NCBI RefSeq assembly: GCF_020080835.1
Contig: NC_058159.1
Span: forward strand, 9,300,001 to 9,364,000
From: Cotesia glomerata
Taxonomy: Eukaryota; Arthropoda; Insecta; Hymenoptera; Braconidae
Reading direction: 5' to 3'
DNA length: 64,000 nucleotides
Part shown: positions 20,646 to 30,688 of the stretch, piece by piece
Layout: every line of letters starts with the position of its first letter
Numbering within the stretch: the stretch's first letter is position 1
The notes under the pieces: generated by a model
Database searches by the model: none
Seen by the model: only the letters and a program-made list of their open reading frames with translations
What the model was told of the DNA's origin: nothing
Position numbers and translations under genes: made by a program

Positions 20646-23543
20646 CTATCTTCTGCTATTTGCTCTTTTTCTTTCGGTGGAACGCAAGTCTTTAAGGACT
20701 TCTGTTGCAAACGTGTTGGTAGCGTTCCAGGCAGCTTCTGATGACAACATTGCTTCTACTAGTGAATCTGGTTGCATTCTCTGGTTCAGGATCCTCTCCA
20801 GTTCTTCACGCTGTGGATCGAAACGAGGACATACAAAGAAGACGTGCTCCGCGTCTTCAGCAGCTCCTGGGCAGGACGGGTACTCCGAAGAGTCATCGTG
20901 CTTAAAGCGGTGTAGATACTCTCGAAAACACCCATGTCCCGACAACATCTGCGTAAGATAGTAATTGACCTCACCGTGATTCCGGTTAAGCCAAATGTCG
21001 ACCCGAGGTATGAGGCGGTGCATCCACCTATCCTTCTCTGCAGCATCCCATTGTAGTTGCCATCGGCCTATGCTGTTCTGCCGTTCTTCAATTCTAAGTT
21101 CTTCAGGGCTCAGTGCAGTTGACCTTTTTCGTTGGTAAAGGGCTCGTCTTTCCTCTGCTAGAAAGCTACTCGTAGGGCACTCAGTTGATATACTGGTTCA
21201 GCTTTTCTCCATGATTTCTAGGTTTCCAGTGCATCAGCCCAAATGGATATTCCGTAAGTGAGCACTGATGTGACTACTGATGACAATAGTAGCCTCCTGC
21301 TCTGCATTGGGCCTCCGATGTTAGGCATCAGCCGTGCGAGACTAGCCCTCACTACTGACGCTTTGGCACTGACGTGTTCCACCTGCTGCTTGAAGTTGAG
21401 TCGGGCATCCAGCATCACTCCCAGATAACGGATAAATGGTTGTGATGTGATTTCTTGTTCTCCAACTCTCAACTTGATGGTTTCTACCGTTTCTCTACGA
21501 TTGATGAGCACTGCCTCGGTTTTATGCTTGGCTAGTTGCAAGATCATCATGTCCATCCACAAATTGACTCGTCTGAATGTAATATCAAATGCCATTTCTA
21601 TCTCTTCGAGGTGCTTTGCGACGATCACGACAGCTACGTCATCCGCATATGCTACAAGTTTGACTCCCGTGGGCAATGCTATTCTCAGGAGGCCATCACA
21701 TCATACATGATGTTCCATAGCCGAGGACCTAAAACTGATCCCTGTGGCACTCCTCCGGTGATTTCGTACTCTTCCGTACCGTTCTTCGTGTCATATTTCA
21801 GAACCCTATTCGTGAAGTAGCTCGCTACCATTCTGCGAAGGTATCCTGGTACGTTTTTTTCTTCTAGAGCCCGCATAACGCAGTCCCAGTTAGCGGAGTT
21901 GAAGGCATTCTTGATGTCCAAAGCAGCCACCAAGCAGTATTTCTTCTTTCCACCCTTCCATCTCGTTCCGGCGATTGCATCCTTGGCTGTATCAACAACC
22001 AATTTGATCGCATCCAGAGTTGACCGTCCTTTTCGGAAACCAAACTGGTTCTCTGCCAGGAGTGGATCGACTACAGCCTCTATTCTCTGATGAATTATGC
22101 GCTCGAATATCTTGCCGGCCGTGACTAACATGCAGAGTGGTCGGTAGGATGACGGTTCTTCCGGCGGCTTTTTCCCCTTCGGAAGTAACACTAGCCGTTG
22201 CTGTTTCCACTTCTGGGGAAAAGTCCCTTCCTTCAGGCATGTATCGTAAACGTCCAAGAATAATGTCGGTGCTGCCCTAAGGATTGATTTCAGGGCAATA
22301 TTAGGGATTCCGTCCCATCCCGGCGCCTTATTATTCCCTACTCGATTGCCTGCCTCTATCAACTCGTCCAACGTGATAGTTGGGATGTCTTCAGGGTTGA
22401 GCTGCTCCAACTTGTAGGTGAATACCGGCTGTTGGGGAAACAGTGCAGTAACAGTCTTCTCTAGGAGCTGTGGACACGTAGGTGATGGCATTGGCTGGCA
22501 TTTCAGGTGGGTCATAACCACCTCATACGGTCTGCCCCATGGATCTTTCTCTACTTCTGCGACCAGTTCCTTCCAGCAGCGTCTTTTGCTTTCTTTAATG
22601 GCTCTGTTTAGTTCTCGACGGGCCTTTTTATACTCTGCCAACAGCTCTGCGGAGTTAGGTCGTCTGTAGCTACGCTGAGACTTTCTTCTTTTTTTAAGAC
22701 ACTCTGAACGTAGAATGCTAATGTGATCGTTCCACCAGTGCACCGAAGGTCTTGAATTCATGCCACGTTTCCGAGACATACTGGCGTCGCAAGCCTGGGT
22801 GACTCTTCTCATTAGGTCCTTGGTCTTCTCTTCAGCAGTTTCTACGATGATCGGATCACACTCTAGGGCTACTACTAAAGCAGTGAGGTCGAGAGATTTA
22901 ACTGTCCACCCAACCGCGCTGACGTTCCTGTTGACTCTTTTTAGATTCTGGCCTTATTTAGGTGTTCAATACTTTAGATGTTCAATACTTTCCAAGAAAA
23001 ACCTCTTCGAGCTAAGCAACTGCTGACAAATGTAAGGTCGACAATTGAGTTTGCCTCTCCCTTAGTATACGTTGGCGTGTCACCGGTGTTAAGAAGGATC
23101 ACGTCCAGTGTGGCCATTGTCTCGAGAAGTGCTCTTCCACGTGTATTAGTGAACTTGCTGCCCCAGTCTGCTGCCCAGGAATTGAAGTCACCAGCTATTG
23201 CTACGGGAAAGTGTTTTCTTGCGTCCTCAGTTAGCCGATCAAGGAAGCCTTCAAACTGTTCATTAGAGAGACTAGGTGGTGCATAGCAACTGTAGAAGCG
23301 GAGGCCATCTACCCATGCTACTACGAAGTCGGCTTCTTTATTGTTGACTGTTCCTTGAAAAGGACATTTACCGCAGGACTAGATGACGGCTTTGTTAGTG
23401 CTGTCGGATTCCCATGGTTGGTTACTCAGGTGTCTATAAGGCTCACTTATAAGTGCTACGTCTGCCTCTAATTCGCGCACAGTTTACATGAGCATGTCAT
23501 GCGCAGCCTCACAATGATTGAGGTTGACCTGCAATATCTTCAT
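20646..23543 (-). pseudogene. ORF2 of copy 3: endonuclease/reverse transcriptase relic with several lesions
   Basis: The start ATG (23,543-23,541) overlaps the ORF1 stop, as in the other copies. Lesions in order: TAA at codon 20 (23,486-23,484); TAG at codon 55 (23,381-23,379); a disturbed region at about 22,960-23,010 with a short duplication (TATTGAACATCTAAAGTATT); a TGATG duplication near 21,695 that shifts the frame just before YADD; a TAG after DALET (about 21,216); and a deletion of about 75 nt near 21,165. Reverse transcriptase signatures remain (LDIKNAFNSANW, PQGSVLGP, AYADDVAVV), as does the C-terminal CPSC...EHVFFVC finger. Confidence 0.85.
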
Positions 23544-24427
23544 GTTCTTGGCTTTGTTATCTTCTGGAGCGCTTCTTGGAAGACGGGGCATCTGTTCGTG
23601 CCTGCATGGTGAGCCGCCTTTTTTACGCCGTTCTGTTCAACACATAGTGCACATTTAGCTGGATTTTTACAATCAGCAATTTTGTGTCCTTCTTTTCCGC
23701 ACCTTATGCAGTGCTTAAACCGGTCGACTTCGCTTTTGCACTGAGATCCGAAGTGCCCAAAGTGCCAGCATTTGAAGCATTGTATGGGACTCTTCGTTGC
23801 TCTCATTCGGCAATCGACCCAGCCGATCCTTATTTTGCAGTTTCCCTCCAGTAACTTTTGTGCTGCAGCTGCTGGTAGTAACACTGTGGCTGTCTGCGTA
23901 CCCCTAAAGGCTTTACGGATTTTGATTGCCTCTAGTGGGATTTCACAACTTTCTCCAGCTTCCCTCTTTAGAGCGGTCTGAATATGCTCTTTCGTCGTGT
24001 CGTCATCGACATCTCGGATCTCGATGGTCTCCTGTGGTCCTTTGCAGATCACTTTGGCCTCCTCCTTAAGGATGTCTGCGATCGTCTTTTGGAGGGCTTG
24101 GCCTTTGTCAGTGCTCTTCTTCGAAATCGTAATCAACAAGTCGCCACTTCTGGTCTTGTTGATCTTATCTACCGTTGAACGAACCTGCTCATCTGGGACG
24201 TCCTGCTTTATGCGACGCACTTTGTACTTTTTCCCAATCAGTCGCCTTCTTAGGTTCGTCGCCCTGCCCTGCCAGTCGTTGGGGAGGGCTTTTTTTTAAG
24301 TCCTTCTTCTTTGTGACTTTGTCGGTTGGCTCTGGCAAATTTCGGTCCTTTCTCTTTCCAGGCCTTGTGTCAGTTTCACCCTTGTCCTCAGCAGCAGATT
24401 CGCCGTCACCGTCGGCTCCAGTGTCCT
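23540..24427 (-). pseudogene. ORF1 of copy 3, 5'-truncated with internal deletion
   Basis: The remnant begins at DTGADGDGES, equivalent to an internal segment of copy 1 ORF1, so the coiled-coil N-terminus is gone. Near 24,215 the sequence jumps from DWEKVQS directly to RRIKQDVPDEQ. The basic segment and the WIRPDALIIRPAE block are therefore deleted, and the frame shifts. The C-terminal part (24,220-23,540) is open and keeps a perfect set of knuckles: CFKCWHFGHFGSQC, CIRCGKEGHKIADC and CX2C. This is the only copy in the window with both knuckles intact. Confidence 0.8.
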
Positions 24428-24479
24428 GGTCCTAGGAAGCTTCCCTGAATGTTTTCGCGATGATGTCCATATGTCTGTA

Positions 24480-24567
<88 letters not shown>

Positions 24568-25252
24568 CCTCTCGTAACTTTTGAACGGCTCGACCGATTT
24601 CATCGCGTTTGTTGTCATTCGGAAGGGCTTCGCCAAACTTAGATTTCCTGTAAGTTGGAACCGATTCGGACCAGTAGATTTCGAGAAATCGCAAAAAAAG
24701 TGAAAAAAAAAGTTGTTTTTTTTTTCATTTATTTTAAATATCTCCGAATTGGCTGAACCGATCAACCTCAAAAACTAATCAGCTCTTAACCTTAAAAACT
24801 CGCATCGATCGCCTCCAAAAGCGTCAGAATCGGTTGATGGGTTCGTTAGATATCATTGTCGAAAAAAATCGAAAAAAGTGTTTTTTTGTAATAACTCCGA
24901 AATTTTTCTTTAGATCAATTTTTTTGTTCAAAATTATTTATAGAGCTTAAAAAACTACATCGATTGCCGCTAACCGCGTGCAAATCGGTTAATTCATTTA
25001 AAAGTTATAGCAGTTTGAAAATTAAAAAAATCGTGTTTTACCGAACTTTGATAAGATTTTTGAGCTCGAAGAGCTCAAAAGCATAGGAAAGCTATCTCTT
25101 CAAGCTCGGAGAGCTCAAAATAACACATAAACTATCATTTTGAGCTCGAAGAGCTCAAAAACATCATAAATGCAATTTTAAGCGCTTAGGTACACAATGA
25201 GCGGGAAGTTGCAGGGATGGCCTTCAGGGTCAACCGTTTTCCTAATTTTTTT
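24428..25252 (+). repeat. AACTTCCCGC-family repeat C, right part, with TG tract and triple GAGCTC palindromes
   Basis: This starts GGTCCTAGGAAGCTTCCCTG, so it repeats about 65 bp already present left of copy 3. It then passes through (TG)n, TAACTTTTGAACGGCTCGAC, several GAACCGATC/AAATCGGTTGATTC blocks, three GAGCTCGAAGAGCTC-type palindromes (25,056-25,161) and the conserved end AGCGGGAAGTTGCAGGGATG, AGGGTCAACCGTTTTCCTAA. Its first 60 bp resemble fragments A and B more than the left part of C. Confidence 0.8.
24484..24564. repeat. (TG)n microsatellite inside the AACTTCCCGC repeat
   Basis: About 40 uninterrupted TG units after TGTATGTATG. The same position carries TG tracts in copies at 52,145-52,200 and 58,968-59,052, so the tract is a built-in part of the repeat family. 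Confidence 0.9.
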
Positions 25253-26388
25253 TCTTCAAATTTTCTTGAAGTTAAGTCAGAACATTATGTAATGATGCCA
25301 TATTATTAATTTTATAAAGTAAAATGATTTACTGGCAAAAAAAAATTATTGAAAATTCTCATTCTTTCATGTCTCTGACTACCCCTAACCCCTTAAAGGT
25401 TGTGATGATTAAATAAATTAAACGAGCAAAGCGAGTTTCTTGATAAGGATGAAAATTGAATATTTCGTAAAATATGTACCGGACCAACTACAAAATTGAA
25501 ATGAGGTGCGATATTGAGTATACAAGAATTCTTTCATGAAATAGTAACTTCGAGAAAAGAAGACTTAAAACTTTACAAAGTTCTAAACAGTAGTTAAGAT
25601 CTCTGAAGCGGATAAACGTTCACATGAATTGGTATTGTGAGTATTCAGAAGATCGATTAGTAATCGTCAGCAAAGCTTCTTACAAAATCAAGATGTTGGT
25701 TTTTAATAATAAAAACATTATTTTTGGAAATCGTAATAAAAACTATTATTTTTAAAATACTTAAATATTGTTTACGTTTTCCTTTGGAGGAAATTCAAAA
25801 TGATTTATTGTATTAAATTCATATCACTTTATCTATTAAAAAAAAAAAAAAAAAAAAAAAAACTCAGTAAACAAAGCTTTTGACTCAATGGAATATTTGA
25901 AGCAATGAAAATATTGATTCAAAATATTTATTCATACAAAACTTTGACGTTTGTAAAAGACTAAATCCAATACAATTCAAATTTGCAGGGGAGTTCATTC
26001 ATTAATATGCTGTTTGGTATTTAGATAGCACAAATTATCTAATGAAAAAGTAGTATTCTATGTAGAAAACATTAAAAAAGAAATAAGGATTCATCATATA
26101 TTCATTCAACTGGCTTAATAATCAATTTGGCTTTAGACGTAGAAAAAAATCCATCACTGTTAAATATATCGCACAATAAGCAGTTGTTTATCAGCAATAG
26201 TGAAGACGAAATCTGTTTGGAGAGTATTTTGTATATTTTATTATCCATATCAAATGTTCATTTTGAGTTTAAATTTAATGAAATACCAGTATGGAATACA
26301 AATATTGACTGATGGCTTGTATCAACCAATTTGACCAGTATCTTTATATGACTCAATTTATAAATTTATAAAACTATTTATTAATTAA
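25253..26388. other. AT-rich non-coding DNA
   Basis: No gene or recognisable repeat seen, apart from a run of about 26 A residues at 25,837-25,862. Confidence 0.4.
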
Positions 26389-26660
26389 AATAGCTTAACT
26401 GAGGAGTTAAGTTTCAAAAGGGTATCTTTTCATTTTTGATTAATTGAGATAAAAAACTGGATATCTTCAATTATAAATATTTTTATTGAACTTTTTTAAT
26501 TTAGCTATAAAGTGCTATCGGTTATAAAGCTACAATTCGATTTTCATTTAGAAATATTTATAATTCTCAAAGTAATTAATATTTATAAGTTCAAAAAACT
26601 GCTCTTCTAGAATATAAAAAGATACCCTTTTGAAAATCAGCTCCTCAACTAAGGGCTATC
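26389..26660. mobile_element. MITE with about 40-bp terminal inverted repeats
   Basis: Left end ATAGCTTAACTGAGGAG and then TTTCAAAAGGGTATCTTTT; right end AAAAGATACCCTTTTGAAAA and then CTCCTCAACTAAGGGCTAT. The two ends are inverse of each other over about 40 bp with a few mismatches and a two-base gap. The interior is AT-rich and non-coding. Superfamily unclear. Confidence 0.7.
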
Positions 26661-27890
26661 ATAAAAAACGTTTTTAATATTAATTTCTGTTATAGATGGC
26701 AAGCAATTTATTTCAGCGGAGCTTAAATGTTAGACTTTCTGCCTTAAAATTAGAGTCGAACGTACGTACTTTCGACTGAAGAAAAATTTTTGCGACTACA
26801 GAATTGTTTTCTTGCTTCAATTTCTTCCGATTACTTCGTTCCTGCAATAAAAATTCATTATGTTTTAGAATTATTCGTAAATAAATTACGTAATGAGAAT
26901 ATACATAGTAAAAATGTGTACTGTTTAAATAAAATTTTTTTATTGATAAATGTTTGTGTTGCATCATTAATATGATTATAAATTTAAGGATGAATAAAAA
27001 TACAAAAATAGAATTTAATTATAAAGAAGTATAAGGTGAAAATAAAATTGTTATTAAATTCTTCCGTAATAGTTTTTTTTAGTACATTGCAGATAAATGC
27101 CGGGATAAGTAGCGCGTCGAGAAAACGAGAGGTAAGTAGATGAAACGACTCGAGGGCGACCATTAAGGCACGTGTCGTGTAAAATGAAGCTGTTTGCATG
27201 GCGACGGGGTAGAAGAAGATATTGTCTGCTATATACTATCGATTATAACTAAATACATACATACGAGGGTCTACTAAGTATACCAGTCCCGTGACAATAC
27301 TTATGGACTTCAAAGAATATTATATCTAGTATTAGTGCTCGTACAACATGAGTTTATACCTATACAAAACTATGTTACGAACGTCCTTTTATCCTCTCAT
27401 AAAGCTACTCAATTGGTGCATCTCCTGTAACGTTTCAGTCAACCGGTTATAATAAATCCTCGGTGATTATAAGTGCTATGAATTATTAGTTTGCTATATC
27501 ATTATCATTGAAATTTAAGTATAGAAAAGTATTAAATTTACAATGAAAAGAATATAATTTTTCGTTACCTGAAAAAAAAATACTTTCATAAAATTTTATG
27601 AAAATCTCTTAAATTTCGTCCAATTTCAACACTTTAATTTTATAAAATATTACTGTTAGTAACCTAATTTCATATTAAATATGATGTTACCCAATACAAA
27701 ATTGTTCTGAACACGAATAATTTTGTCTAAGATGTTTTTCCAAAAACCGCGATCTGAAATCTAATTATTTACCTGAACTTTGTTAACTCGGTCAAAAGTT
27801 TATTAAATGACATTGTTAAGTAAGATATAATGAGGACCATGCTGTCTATTTTATCCAAGCCATTTTTTTTTCTTTTCATAAACAATAAAT
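26661..27890. other. AT-rich non-coding DNA
   Basis: No frame or repeat I can support. A short GC-richer patch at 27,100-27,210 (around GATAAGTAGCGCGTCGAG) has no convincing coding potential. Confidence 0.35.
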
Positions 27891-28727
27891 TTACACGGAG
27901 AAAAATTAATTATACTATTTACTATACAAAAATATTAACTCCTACTATCTGAAATGGTAATAAAATTAATTAGTCACAAATTAATAGGTGGTATAATTGA
28001 CAATTTTAATAGTTACTATTAATAATGGTAACGATTACTATCGAAAATGATAATTGTAATTATTAAAAATTATAACTGCATGCTATAATCGAAGATGGTA
28101 ACTGTAACCATCTCAGATTGTAAAAATTCTGAAAGAAAAAATAATATAAATTTATTTAATTAAATTCTTTATTTGCATCCATATTTTAGTTATGTACATT
28201 TTTTCCTTTAAAATATTAAAATAAGTAATAACACAATCGTTTAAATCCATGGATTTATCATATTTGCATATATGATAAAAATTTCCAAATATTAGAGCTG
28301 TTATTGATTACTTTGAATGACATAATTTTTGAAAATTATGTTTTTTAAAAATTTTTTGTAAGATTTAAAATTTTTTTTTTGTAATTTCAATTTTTTTTTA
28401 AATTTGAATTTCATTGAAAATTTTGATTTTTTTGGAAATTAAAAATTTTTTTTGAAAAATTTGGCGTTGAAATTTGTGTTAGACAAATAAAAATTTAAAT
28501 ATAAATTCAATCCGATTTTAATCCCGAATAGTAGTAACTAGTTAAAATAATAAAAGCTATTATTACTGATTACCATCATAATAGTAGTAGTTACCATCAG
28601 AATTGTAACTACTACAATTCAGATGGTTTACATAATTATTAAAATAATATTCACTATTATCGAATTCAGTTAATAGATTTTACCGCAACTAGATAATAAA
28701 CTCTACTATAAAATTTTCTCCGTGTAA
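27891..28727. mobile_element. Non-autonomous TIR element, CACGGAGAAAA ends, TA flanks
   Basis: TTACACGGAGAAAAATTA at the left is inverted at the right as AAAATTTTCTCCGTGTAA. If the terminus is CACGGAG, both ends are flanked by TA, as expected for Tc1/mariner-type target duplication. The interior holds many short inverse motifs of the ACTATTA/TAATAGT and TAACTACTA type and no coding frame. The CGGAGA terminus is shared with the elements at 33,613-35,226 and 51,033-52,145. Confidence 0.7.
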
Positions 28728-29290
28728 TCGTGAAATTGTTTAAGAAAAAAAGCTTTATTAGGATACCACTTAAGAATTGCTATATTCAATTTGAATCAAT
28801 TAAGATTTGGAAATTTTATTCTATGTTCATGTTGATAGTCCCCTATTTCATCAGTTTAGCATCAAGTAAATTTATTTCAGGAAGAGTATTGCTTCATATA
28901 GATTTTCCAATCTAAAAATTTTAAACTTTTTTTTGAAAAATTTCCGACGATGTTTAACAAGCTAGTCAACAGGTTTTGATTCTACTTAAGGCATTCGATG
29001 CTGTTTTCTAGGAAACAAATCCGATTAAATTTTTTTAACTAACCACCTTCCCGGGAAAAAATGATCAGACCTGATCAGACATGAACAGGCATGAGCCTTC
29101 AGGCCTGATCAGATATGAAAAATGACCATGCCTGATCAGGCATGAATTGACCTGATCAGACATGGTCAGATCTGAAAACTCATTGTTACTTTTAATAAAT
29201 TATTTTGCGTAATTTTATGGATATAGTACTTGATAAAGTCATACGCAATTTTCTATAATGAATTGAAATAAAAAAAAATAATAATTACAT

Positions 29291-29395
29291 ATAATTGTAC
29301 GGCTGTAACACCAGCAGTCACCCATCCAACTACTAACCACGCTCAACGCTGTTTAACTTTGGTGATATCCTGCCTTCAGTGCTGCTATCTTACGT
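29291..29395 (-). rRNA. 5S rRNA-like relic (pseudogene or 5S-derived SINE head)
   Basis: On the minus strand the block with ATCACCAAAGTTAAACAGCG, then GGTTAGTAGTTGGATGGGTG and ACTGCTGGTGTTACAGCC lines up with the middle and 3' half of eukaryotic 5S rRNA (expected GATCACCGAAATTAAGCAGC, GGTTAGTACTTAGATGGG, GACCGC). The 5' third is shortened and diverged. Base changes rule out a functional gene. It lies alone inside the foldback element, so a 5S-derived SINE or a processed copy is more likely than a 5S cluster. Confidence 0.55.
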
Positions 29396-29839
29396 GACAA
29401 CAATTTTATGAAGTACATAACGTATCAAATAAGTTTATCATAAATATAATATAAAAATTGATTTTATAATATATTTTGATAGTCCTAATTTATTTATTTA
29501 ACCGAATTTCATTATAACATCACATTTATTTAAATAATAAAATAAGTAATGATTTTAATATTAGGCAGGAGCACAGTGGACCAAAATATCCTATAGGAAA
29601 TGTAACAAATTTTTTATCTAAAATTATTTAAACGTAATCATAAAAATAATTTTGCATATTTGGTGATGACCAAAAAAATTTTTTTCGTCAGAGAAAAAAT
29701 TTTTATCACATCTCTGACTATGCAAGTCTAATCAGATCTACCTGGAAAAAAATGATCAGACCTGACCATGCCTGTTCATGTCTGAAGTGTTAAATACGCT
29801 CAGGCCTGATCATAACTATCCATGCCTGTCCATGTCTGC

Positions 29840-30010
29840 CCGCGGCGAAGCCGAGAAATAGTATAATTCTTACCTAGGGCAGGAAAATAAGAAATGTCTC
29901 AGATTACATGTAATTGTTGACCGAGGCGAAGCCGAGGTCGACAAACATGTGATCTGAGGCTTTCTTATTTCCTGTCCGTGGTGTGAATACTATTTTTCTC
30001 CTCGTCGGAG
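29840..30010. repeat. Palindromic segment centred on GAGGCGAAGCCGAGG
   Basis: ATAAGAAATGTCTCAGATTA and GTTGACC on the left face GGTCGACAAACATG and TGATCTGAGGCTTTCTTAT on the right around the loop GAGGCGAAGCCGA. The pairing extends outward through AGTATAATTCTTACC and GTGTGAATACTATTTTTCTC. It occupies the centre of the foldback element. Confidence 0.6.
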
Positions 30011-30688
30011 GCGGAAAGCGGCATCGGCGCGCCTCGGGCATCATAGCGCGCAGTGCAGGAATCTCAACTTTCTGCCCTTGTAGTGTAATATACTATTGAA
30101 TATGTTCAGTGTATGTACATTAATTTCGATTAATGAATTTGTAAATTATCAATAAACGGTATATTTTATTATTCAATAAATAAAAGTATTTTGATTATCA
30201 TTAAAAACTCACCGTAGGGTAAATTTAATTAACTTTTCTACACATGGACAGGCATGAACAGGTCTGAGCATATTTAATGCTTCAAACATGAACAGGCCTG
30301 AGCGTATTTCCCGCTTTAAACATGAACAGGCATGGACAGACCTGATTAGACATGAGCGTATTTAACCCTTCAGACATGAACAGGCCTGATCAGACATGAA
30401 CAGGCATTATCAGACCTGAGCGTATTTAACCCTTCAGACATGAACAGGTCTGATCAGACATGAACAGGCATGAATAGGCCTGATCAGACCTGAGCGTATT
30501 TAACTCTTCAGACATGAACAGGCATGAACAGGTCTGATCAGACATGAACAGGTCTGATCAGACATGAACAGGCCTGTTCAGATCTGAGCTTATTTGACGC
30601 TTCAGACATGAGCAGGCATGATCAGGTCTAATTTCAGGCCTGATCATACGTGAACAGACATGGTCAGGTCTGATCATTATTTCCCGGG

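Larger units (their letters stand above)
20381..24429 (-). mobile_element. R1-clade non-LTR retrotransposon, copy 3 (minus strand, 5'-truncated)
   Basis: Read on the minus strand this element has a truncated ORF1 (from 24,427), ORF2 relic, 3' UTR (20,645-20,410) and an A-tail (T-run 20,381-20,409 on the plus strand). The tail abuts ACAY-type DNA (CATGTATGTATGTATGTGTG on the plus strand). The 5' end is lost within the acidic part of ORF1. It sits in the middle of AACTTCCCGC repeat DNA, at the position of that family's internal microsatellite. Multiple stops, deletions and an insertion make it inactive. Confidence 0.88.
29050..30688. mobile_element. Foldback element with CCCGGG termini built of degenerate 10-bp repeats
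   Basis: The left end CCCGGGAAAAAATGATCAG and the right end CTGATCATTATTTCCCGGG are inverse. The left 140 bp and right 450 bp consist of 10-bp units such as CAGACATGAA, CAGGCATGAA and CAGGTCTGAT, interrupted by GAGCGTATTTAACCCTTCAG spacers. A second left-type terminus occurs inside at 29,741 (CCTGGAAAAAAATGATCAG). The element may therefore be a composite of one full unit (29,741-30,688) behind a truncated one. No coding frame. Confidence 0.75.
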
